Virus record (IMG/VR): IMGVR_UViG_3300025325_000051
Span: 1 to 42,733 of that record
Source of the DNA: a virus
Length of the DNA stretch: 42,733 nt
Strand: one strand, 5' to 3'
This document shows positions 32,461 to 39,400 of this stretch, one piece after another. Within the stretch, counting starts at the first letter, position 1; each line of letters opens with the position of its first letter. The translations under genes and the position numbers were made by a program. The notes under the pieces were generated by a model. It was not told the origin of the DNA. It worked only from the letters and a program-made list of their open reading frames with translations, and searched no databases.

Positions 32461-32835
32461 ATGAAAAATAAAAAATTAGATCTTCGTGGTGGAGAAAGAC
32501 ATACTCTTAAAAGAACGCAAGGTCAAGCACTACTTATTCAATATCTTTGGGAAAAGTTTGGGGGGGTTACTGAAGTAAGTAAACTTTTGAGAGTGCATCA
32601 ACAAGCTCCTCTTAATTGGAAACTTAGGGGCAAAGTACCTCTACATTTAGTAGGGCATGTTTCTAGAAAACTTAAAGTACCGAGACTTGGGCTTAATTAT
32701 GAAGATGTAGTACTTTATGAAGGTAAAGGAGTCCCTTGGGAGGATATAGTTAAAGGAATTGGCTTTGATGCCAGGACTACTAATCATATTCTAAATAGTA
32801 TCCATCCTAAAAGCATTAAAGAGATATTAATTTGA
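32461..32835 (+). CDS. HTH transcriptional regulator (Cro/CI-like), candidate repressor
   Basis: 124 aa from the ATG at 32461. N-terminal part has a Cro/YdaS-like helix-turn-helix: ALLIQYLWEKFGGVTEVSKL, LRVHQQAPLNWKLRGKVP, then HLVGHVSRKLKV. A second possible helical pair near the C-terminus (VPWEDIVKGIGFDARTTNHI). The transcript would be leaderless and the promoter contains the phage's recurrent operator, so autoregulation is likely. It is the best candidate for the protein that binds the CAATCA sites. No peptidase (LexA-type) domain is present. Confidence 0.7.
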   Translation: MKNKKLDLRGGERHTLKRTQGQALLIQYLWEKFGGVTEVSKLLRVHQQAPLNWKLRGKVPLHLVGHVSRKLKVPRLGLNYEDVVLYEGKGVPWEDIVKGIGFDARTTNHILNSIHPKSIKEILI

Positions 32836-32993
32836 GATTAATACTTATTATAATTATTATAGAATTTATCGCGTTATTTATTATAGTATTTTTAAGCAGT
32901 TGTACGCCTCTTACAGTTAATAAAAAATGTATTCGTTATCAATATATAAATTGTCCCACAGATAATTTTTGTTATATGGATTATCATTGTTGA
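32832..32993 (+). CDS. Small lipoprotein 3 (53 aa)
   Basis: TTG start overlapping the regulator stop (TTGA). Very hydrophobic leader (LILIIIIIEFIALFIIVF) with lipobox LSSC, Cys24, and a 30-residue mature part with further Cys residues (KKCIRYQYINCPTDNFC). If the regulator is a repressor, this coupled lipoprotein could be an exclusion protein made in the same state. An o-spanin is the alternative. Confidence 0.5.
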   Translation: MRLILIIIIIEFIALFIIVFLSSCTPLTVNKKCIRYQYINCPTDNFCYMDYHC

Positions 32994-33023
32994 CTTAACC
33001 TGCATTCCATATTATTTTGATTG
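32990..33023 (+). promoter_or_regulatory. Promoter of the Acb2/Tad1-like gene with operator half-site
   Basis: TTGACT (32990-32995), 17-bp spacer, TATTTT (33013-33018). ATATTATTTTGATTG (33009-33023) has one good operator half, TGATTG, over the -10. Predicted start near 33025, leaving a 25-nt leader with AGGGA. Confidence 0.5.
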
Positions 33024-33049
33024 AAACTTTATTTTTTAGGGAAATTAAT

Positions 33050-33322
33050 ATGGAAACTAATTGTAAAAGAAACTCTACTTGTAATTTTGCTTATATTTCT
33101 GATTTATCTGATGATAATAAGCTTAAATGCGAACTTCTAAGAGAAATGTTTAGTCATTTAGAACAAATGCTTAGATCTAATTTAAGCTGTTCTCGTGAAA
33201 CAGCTCTTTGCTATACTAAGTTAGAAGAAGCACTTATGTGGGGTATAAAAGGAATTTGTTTAGATGATGTGGCTAGCAGAAATATTAATGGAGAAGAAAT
33301 AGAACAATCGCCATGCGCTTAA
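33050..33322 (+). CDS. Acb2/Tad1 hairpin-domain-like protein (candidate anti-CBASS/anti-Thoeris sponge)
   Basis: 90 aa from the ATG at 33050. The helical core, residues 29-69 (LLREMFSHLEQML, then SRETALCYTKLEEALMWGIK), matches the pattern I associate with the phage Acb2/Tad1 hairpin domain: two helices joined by Ser-Arg-Glu, ending in TKLEEAxMW. Such proteins bind and sequester cyclic nucleotides that activate host defence. The Cys-rich N-terminal 26 residues are extra. Own promoter and terminator. Assignment is from memory of the family pattern; ligand unknown. Confidence 0.6.
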   Translation: METNCKRNSTCNFAYISDLSDDNKLKCELLREMFSHLEQMLRSNLSCSRETALCYTKLEEALMWGIKGICLDDVASRNINGEEIEQSPCA

Positions 33323-33327
33323 TTAAA

Positions 33328-33362
33328 TACTCCATATTCTTTAAAATATGGAGTAATTTTAT
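33328..33362 (+). terminator. Rho-independent terminator after the Acb2/Tad1-like gene
   Basis: TACTCCATATT (33328-33338) pairs perfectly with AATATGGAGTA (33345-33355), followed by ATTTTAT. Confidence 0.65.
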
Positions 33363-33376
33363 AAAGGAAAAATAAA

Positions 33377-33553
33377 ATGCCATTAACTAGTAAAGGCGCT
33401 AAAATTCTTAAGAGCATGCTTAAACAATATGGAGCAAAAAAAGGAAAGCAAGTATTTTATGCAATGGAAAATGAAGGTAAATTAGAAGGAATTACTAAAA
33501 GTAAGCATGGAAAAAAGCGAAGAAAGAAAAAACGAACTAAGTCTAAAAAGTAA
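33377..33553 (+). CDS. Small basic protein of a common phage type (58 aa)
   Basis: Starts MPLTSKGAKILKSM, then QYGAKKGKQVFYAMENEGKL, ending in a Lys/Arg tail. This KGxKIxxxMxxxYGxxKGxxVFYA pattern is common in small phage proteins of unknown role. AAAGGAA site. Its end overlaps the next gene by 47 bp. Confidence 0.7.
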   Translation: MPLTSKGAKILKSMLKQYGAKKGKQVFYAMENEGKLEGITKSKHGKKRRKKKRTKSKK

Positions 33554-33926
33554 ATATGTAGTTTTTAGAGGTAAAGTACTAGAAATTACTAAAGATGTTT
33601 GGGGATTTTGGAGAGATAAAAGTAATACTATTTATGCTTTTTATAATATTGATTCTTCAGTAGATCCTGTAAATAGATGTGGTGTAGGAAATATTTCATT
33701 GCCATATGACCATGTTTTAACTGATGTTTGTAAAGTACATGATTATATGTATTCTAGTCCAGTTTACCAAGTATTTCATACGAGAAAAGAAGCCGACCTT
33801 TACCTTTATAAAAATATTATCTTGATTGGTAAAGGAAAATGGTATAAATTTTTAGCAGTTCCATTCTATTATTTAAGTAGAATTTTTGGAAGGAGTTTTT
33901 GGGAAAATGACAACAGTAACACCTAG
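33507..33926 (+). CDS. Phospholipase A2-like protein (candidate)
   Basis: 139 aa. RCGVGNISLP resembles the Gly-rich calcium loop (CGxGN) of PLA2-type folds; about 20 residues on, VCKVHDYMYS gives a His-Asp pair as in their active site, and KEADLYLY matches the conserved Ala-Asp helix. The C-terminus is hydrophobic and basic (FLAVPFYYLSRIFG), which could touch membranes. Comparable to the parvovirus-type PLA2 domain; a DUF1353-like reading is the alternative. Near the holin-like gene, so a lysis or entry role is possible. Confidence 0.45.
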   Translation: MEKSEERKNELSLKSKYVVFRGKVLEITKDVWGFWRDKSNTIYAFYNIDSSVDPVNRCGVGNISLPYDHVLTDVCKVHDYMYSSPVYQVFHTRKEADLYLYKNIILIGKGKWYKFLAVPFYYLSRIFGRSFWENDNSNT

Positions 33927-34914
33927 TTCTTTTGAAGTACTTTGGATACAACACGAAAATAAATTAGCTGTGCTTGAGCCTCTTTTTCAACAATTTAGTG
34001 CTGAACTTGCAGCACTAGTTGTTAATATAAATAATAGTCAAGCGACTTTAAATACAAAAGTAGATACAGCTTTAGCATTAATTAATCCTGTAGCTATAGC
34101 TGCTTTAGTTTCTGATGTAGAAACTCTTAAACAAGATATGATAGATGTTAAAGCTGCTTTACAATCCATAAATGCAGATGAAGTAGTCGCTCTTAGTGCA
34201 GATGCTGTACTAATTAAACAAGATATAATTGATATTAAGTTAACTTTAGAAACTCTTAATACAGGCGCAGTACTTATTTTGACTGAAGATGTGGCGACTG
34301 CTAAAACAGATATAGTGAATATTAATGCAAATTTAGCTACTATTGATTCAGATTTAGATACTGTAGAGGCAAATTTAGTAGCTACTAATATACTTGTAGG
34401 TAATGTTGATGCAAATTTTGCCGCTACTAACGCTAATGTAGCTGCTCTTAATGCTTCTGTAGTTACTCTTACTACAAATTTAGATATTACTAGTACAAAT
34501 GTATCTACACTTAGTACTCTTATATCTTCAGTTGATACAAATTTATTTGCTACTAATAATAATGTTGCTAATCTTGATACTAGTTTAATAGCTACTAATA
34601 ATAATGTATCTGCTATTAGTGCGGCTACAGCTATTGTTGAATCAGGGTTAATAACTACTAATGCTAATGTATCAGCTATTAATACTAATGTTGCTAATCT
34701 TGATTCAAGTCTATCAATAGCTACTACTGATATAACTTCAATTAATACAAATATCGGTCTTATAAATTCTAATGTAACAACTATTCAATTAGATGTAACT
34801 TCTCTTAGAACAGATGTAGATCAAAGTAAAAATGATATAGTAGTTATTAATACAGATTTAGTATCTATTCATGCAGATATAACAGAACTTCAAACTCTTT
34901 TACCTCCAATATAA
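33907..34914 (+). CDS. Long coiled-coil/fibre-like repeat protein, 335 aa
   Basis: Start at the ATG at 33907; GGAAGGAG upstream lies inside the earlier candidate start (33886), which is rejected. Residues about 40-335 are repeats of roughly 7-15 residues of the type LxATNxNVxAIxxxV (LIATNNNVSAISAAT, LITTNANVSAINTNV), almost free of aromatic and Cys residues. This would form a long trimeric or dimeric coiled-coil rod. It may be a fibre stalk or, since it is outside the virion operon, an infected-cell factor. Confidence 0.6.
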   Translation: MTTVTPSSFEVLWIQHENKLAVLEPLFQQFSAELAALVVNINNSQATLNTKVDTALALINPVAIAALVSDVETLKQDMIDVKAALQSINADEVVALSADAVLIKQDIIDIKLTLETLNTGAVLILTEDVATAKTDIVNINANLATIDSDLDTVEANLVATNILVGNVDANFAATNANVAALNASVVTLTTNLDITSTNVSTLSTLISSVDTNLFATNNNVANLDTSLIATNNNVSAISAATAIVESGLITTNANVSAINTNVANLDSSLSIATTDITSINTNIGLINSNVTTIQLDVTSLRTDVDQSKNDIVVINTDLVSIHADITELQTLLPPI

Positions 34915-34925
34915 AGGACTGTAAT

Positions 34926-35105
34926 ATGGCTAATAATGAACAATATATAAATGATATTTTAACTGGTGTTATAAAACAAAAAGGAGCAAAAAACATGCCA
35001 AAAGCAAAAAAAGTAAAGAAAGTAAAAGCTGTAAAAAAAGCTAAAAAAGTAAAGAAAACCAAAAAAGTTAAAAAAGCAAAAAAACTAGCAGCCGCTGGTT
35101 ACTAA
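34926..35105 (+). CDS. Lys-rich histone-H1-like protein with possible internal start
   Basis: 59 aa; residues 24-54 are repeated KKVKKAK-type units, like histone H1 tails, with the end LAAAGY. A second ATG at 34995 has AAGGAG 8 nt upstream and would give a 36-aa product of the basic part alone. Likely binds or condenses DNA or another polyanion. Confidence 0.6.
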   Translation: MANNEQYINDILTGVIKQKGAKNMPKAKKVKKVKAVKKAKKVKKTKKVKKAKKLAAAGY

Positions 35106-35162
35106 GCTTTTTTAATGATATAATTGGTGTTGTAAGTTGTTCTTTTAAAAAGGATTTAATAT

Positions 35163-35507
35163 ATGAGTAAATTCATAGAAAAACTGTTATTCAAATCTAA
35201 GGGAGTAAAGCGAGGTATTGCTGGTGCTTTATCAGCTCTATCTAGTTTAATTGCCTTAATTCCTGGAGCTGATACTGTTAATCAAATAGTTCAGTTATTA
35301 GCTGGTTTATTTGGAGCTACTGGATTAGGTCATGCTGTTATAGGCAGTACTTTAGATAAAAATAAATTAAGTAGTTTTGCTTCAGTAGCAGCAACTTTAC
35401 TTACTTTATCTTATGGTATTCCTTGGTTACTGCCTTATAGTAATGAATTACAGATTATAGCAGCTACATTAGGTGCTGCTGGTTTTGGGGCTAATTTAAA
35501 GAAGTAA
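35163..35507 (+). CDS. Holin-like small membrane protein, 114 aa
   Basis: Basic N-terminus (KLLFKSKGVKRG) followed by three hydrophobic, Ala/Gly/Leu-rich segments at about 18-38, 42-62 and 75-110 (GALSALSSLIALIPG, LLAGLFGATGLGHAV, LQIIAATLGAAGFGANL). Size and pattern fit a phage holin. No endolysin is recognisable nearby; the transglycosylase in the giant virion protein is the only wall hydrolase seen. Confidence 0.55.
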   Translation: MSKFIEKLLFKSKGVKRGIAGALSALSSLIALIPGADTVNQIVQLLAGLFGATGLGHAVIGSTLDKNKLSSFASVAATLLTLSYGIPWLLPYSNELQIIAATLGAAGFGANLKK

Positions 35508-35517
35508 TTATATTTAA

Positions 35518-35540
35518 GAACCGTTATTAAGTAACGGTTC
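35518..35540. other. Perfect hairpin between genes
   Basis: GAACCGTTA (35518-35526) pairs with TAACGGTTC (35532-35540) around a 5-nt loop. Without a T-run it is an incomplete terminator or an mRNA-processing hairpin after the holin-like gene. Confidence 0.5.
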
Positions 35541-35552
35541 ATCGCTTTATGT

Positions 35553-35975
35553 ATGAATGATATTAATGGTTGTACGAACGGCATTAATTATAAACTAGAT
35601 GAAAATTTAATAAATTATTATTCGCCAGAACATTTGCCTGTTATATTACTTTATGGTGCAATGCTTCAAAGAGCACTTTGGGATCTTCAGAGTCATGCAC
35701 CATATCGGTTCAGACGCGATGCTATTTTATGGTTTACAAGAAATTATAATGGATCAAACAATGAATATATTAAATTTGAAGATGTAAAAGACCTTTTAAA
35801 TTTAAATGAAAAACATTTAACTTACATAAAATATAGAGTAGACTATGCAATTAAGCTCAATCGAAGAATCCTTAAAAGTGTTAGAGAAGAAGATGCTCTC
35901 GAAGGAGAAATTGGGAAAAATATATTCTCATACGGGGAAGAAATCAAAACACAAGGGGTCGAGAAGAGAGCGTGA
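35553..35975 (+). CDS. Unknown protein with possible winged-helix pattern, 140 aa
   Basis: The core LQRALWDLQSHAPYRFRRDA, then ILWFTRN and IKFEDVKDLLNLNEKHLTYI, resembles a small phage/bacterial protein type (Arg-x-x-Ala-x-x-Trp-Phe followed by a helical DNA-binding-like segment). Function unproved. The C-terminus overlaps the nuclease gene by 83 bp. Confidence 0.55.
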   Translation: MNDINGCTNGINYKLDENLINYYSPEHLPVILLYGAMLQRALWDLQSHAPYRFRRDAILWFTRNYNGSNNEYIKFEDVKDLLNLNEKHLTYIKYRVDYAIKLNRRILKSVREEDALEGEIGKNIFSYGEEIKTQGVEKRA

Positions 35976-36276
35976 ATGGGCTAATTTTCTAAAATTTCAT
36001 GGTGCTAAATCAGCACGTAGGTCAGCCCAATTTAATGGTAAAGAAGGATTGGGAGATGTAATTGCTCCAGATGATTTACCTGAATTTTCAATGGAAGTTA
36101 AAGGCACTGAGAATTTTCCAGTACATAAATATATGAAACAAGCTAGGCACGATGCTAAAGGACTAATCCCAATGATAGCACAGAAAAAAAGCAGTGAGCC
36201 TTGGCTAGTAGTTATGGATGCTACAGATTGGCTTAAATTAGTACTTAAGGAAAAGTATATTGAAGACGAAGCTTGA
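35893..36276 (+). CDS. PDDEXK endonuclease, Holliday-junction-resolvase-like
   Basis: 127 aa from the ATG at 35893; a start at 35845 would lengthen the overlap and has no ribosome site. Motifs: basic KHKGSRREREWANFLK with the conserved Glu, GLGDVIAPDDLP with the Asp, and FSMEVKGTE with the Glu-x-Lys pair. This is the compact phage PDDEXK layout used for resolving branched DNA before packaging. The TTG of the next gene lies inside its end. Confidence 0.75.
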   Translation: MLSKEKLGKIYSHTGKKSKHKGSRREREWANFLKFHGAKSARRSAQFNGKEGLGDVIAPDDLPEFSMEVKGTENFPVHKYMKQARHDAKGLIPMIAQKKSSEPWLVVMDATDWLKLVLKEKYIEDEA

Positions 36277-36490
36277 ATTTTTAATTGAATCAATAGAAGA
36301 TGAAGAAAGATTAGAAGCCATTATACGTGCTGAAGACCTTAAATATGCTTTAAAAGAAGTTATAGGAGAAATAGATAAATTAGCTAAAACGTATTCTATG
36401 AGTTTACTAGGTGAAGCTATAGTAGAATGTCAAAAAAAATGTTATAATATAGTAGAGAATTTAGAATTAAAATATTTTGTTAATATTTAA
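36260..36490 (+). CDS. Unknown acidic helical protein, 76 aa
   Basis: TTG start with AAGGA upstream, overlapping the nuclease end by 17 bp. Helical and acidic (FLIESIEDEERLEAIIRAED). Overlaps the opposite giant virion gene by 11 bp, leaving no space for a terminator. Confidence 0.5.
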   Translation: MKTKLEFLIESIEDEERLEAIIRAEDLKYALKEVIGEIDKLAKTYSMSLLGEAIVECQKKCYNIVENLELKYFVNI

Positions 36491-39400
36491 AATATTTAAT
36501 TTTTGCATTACGTCTTGCTTCTTTAGTCATTTTTTCTATTTCATCTTGTAATTTTTCACCAGTTAATTTTTTATTCATAAGTCTATTTATACCTTGTTTT
36601 ATCTGTGGTCCAGCTAATTTAGTAAGTTCATATATTTCATCATAAGTAAGAACATCATAAGCTGCTCGACCTAAAGTTTCTACTCTTTGTTTTTTAAGTC
36701 TTTCTTCTTTTATCTCTTGCACAGCACTTTTACCTGAAATACCAATTGACGTATTAGTTCCCATTTGAGGCACATAAGCACCGTTTTCTACTAAAAATTT
36801 CCACTCTGGATTTACTGTTTTAGTAGTAGCAAATCTGCCAGCAATTGGAGTTACAAAAGTAGATAATGCGGGATAATCTTTTAAAAATTGATAAGTTTCA
36901 ATTGGTTCGCCAAAAGCATTAAGTGCTGGTTTACCAGCATATCCTTGAATAAAGGGCAGTCCTCTAACTGTAGCTGCTAAAAATGATTTTGGGTCAGTTT
37001 CAAATGCGTCAGTAGTTTTTGCTATATCATTTAAAAGTCCTTTAAAAGGTATAAGTGATTTTGTTGGATTAAGAACTAAATCTCTTGGAGATTTTTCACC
37101 ACGAATAGTATCGACTAAATTAGCTGCTCCTTTTAAAAAGCCAGTGTCAAGTACTACTTTACCTACATTTGTAAGACCTATTAGAAATTTTTCTCCTGGA
37201 TCTTTTTTATTAAAGGAAGGACTATACCTATAAGCATCATGAAGTTCTCCGATCCAAGCTAAAAGCGGCGCAAGGGGTGTTTCTGAATATCTTAAATAAG
37301 TATCACCTATTTTAATTGTATAAGGTTTAAATCCAGCACTTTTTAAAGTAGCAGCTTCACCTTTATTTGTCGGACCTCTAGCATATATAGAAAATTTAGG
37401 ATCAGGATCATCTAAATATTTTTCAGCTTCTTTATAAATTACAGCTCCTAAAGTAGTTCCTATTATGCCAGCACCTAATCTTTGAAGTCTTTCTTCTGGT
37501 CCAAATGTAATTCCTGATGTTTTGCCTCCAAGTTTTTGCTGCATAAAATCAGTAATATGTTCACCAAGAGCTGCTCTTGCTATTCCAATAGGAGAAAAAT
37601 CTAAACTTTGTGAAAGCACATTTGAAACTACATCAACAAATGGAAATATAATTTTAAGGGGCGATATATATTCCATACCAGCTTTAAGCATTTTAGCAAT
37701 ACCTCCTAAAGAACCTGCTGGTGGCTCAGTGAAAGTAATTAATTGCCCAAACCTTTTTGATATTTCTTTTATAGCTTCTGAACGTAAATTATCAATAATT
37801 TCATAAGCTCTTAAGTTAACATCTCTATCTTTAAATTTAAGTCCTGAAGCTTCCCATTCACGAGTAGCTTGTTCTTTCGCGTTAATAAATTCATTAGTTG
37901 AATTATGAAGTTCTTCAGATATTTTAACTCTTAATGCTTCACCACGAAGTCCTTCTTGTTTAAGTGCACGTTTTGTTGCAAAATAAGCTTGTCCTTCTTT
38001 TCCAGTTACATAGAAAAAAGCATCAGCACTATTCATAGCTTTAAAAACAAATGATAATTTATTATTTAAAAAGTTTAAAGGTTTAGCCATTAAATTATTA
38101 AATAATTTATTCTCAAAACCAGTTATAGGTATTATTGTTTTACCTAATATTCTATTTTCATATTTACCTGAAATTGGATATTTTCCAGTAAAAACTCCTT
38201 TTGCAGATTCAATTGCTTTTGGTGCTGCTTTGACAATACCTTTAATAAATGCATCAAAATTTTTAGGATTAGTTATAGCAGTAGCTAATCCTCTTCCAAA
38301 TAAGTTCATACCAGAGCCAGCTATATTTATAGTTTGAGTGGAAAGACCACTTAACATATTAGCATACCAATAATATGAAAGTGCTTTAGAAAGTGGTGCT
38401 TTTATTTGAGTAGAAATTAAATTAAGTGCTTCTCTTGTAAGAGCATCGACAACTAAATTACTTGTTTCTTTAATTTCATTAGTTGGTATTTTTGCTTCAG
38501 TGAATACTTCTTGTATTTTATTATGTATAGCTTTTATTTGCTCTTCTAGTTCAGGAGGTATTTCAAAATCTTTACCATTAAATTTTTTAAGATCTCGTTT
38601 AAACTTTTTAAGCATGCTTTCTCTACTCATAGAACTGAAAAGAGTAAAAGCTTGTACGCCTTGTCCAAGACGAGTTCCTTCTTCTGCCATTTTACCCACT
38701 AAATCAGCTTCCTTTGAAGTAAGTGCATCTATAGATTTACCTTCTTTTTTAGAAGTTTCAATCTGTCTTCTAAGTTCATTTATAATTTCAATACCGTAAG
38801 CAGTTCTATCTTGATAACTTAAATTATTATCAAAATCAGTTGCTTCATTTATATTTTCATCTATAGTTTCTGGTTTAATTTTTTCTCTAAAAAACTTAGC
38901 AGCTTCTTTAGGGCTTTTTGGTTTATAAGATTTTTTACCTATTTTTTCTGCTGTTTCAGCAGTCGTACTTTCTGCTTCCCGAACACGTTTAGCAAATTTA
39001 CGTTCTTTTTCACCTTCTTTAAATATTTTAGTTGGTTCTTTTTCTGGAGGCAATGTTTCTAAAAACTCTTTACCACGTGTAGTATCAAAATAGTCATTTA
39101 ACCAATTTTGTATAGATTCGCTTGGTCTAAATGCATTTTTAAGTCCTGTCCAAAGTTCTTTAAATTTTTCTGCTATATTTTTATAAAAGCTATCAGCTAA
39201 AGTAGCTGGTCTTTTTTTTGGATTAAGTAAAAATTCAGAAACATTATTTGCAAAATATTCAGATTGATGTAAAAGATAGGATTTTTCTTCAGGAGTTAAA
39301 CTATTATAAGGCCTAGTATCTCCCTCAAAAATACTATCTGGTCCTATTATTTGAGATGCCCACTTACTTACAGGATCGTTTAAATTGAGTCCTCCTATAG

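Noticed and set aside
22403-32993. Bacteroidota host, suggested by FSSC-type lipoboxes
   Set aside because: Promoters here look like TTGACA/TATAAT and Shine-Dalgarno sites are strong, which does not fit Bacteroidota signals; the host is left open.
33886-33906. ATG at 33886 as start of the coiled-coil gene
   Set aside because: That reading uses the Shine-Dalgarno GGAAGGAG as codons; the ATG at 33907 is correctly spaced from it.
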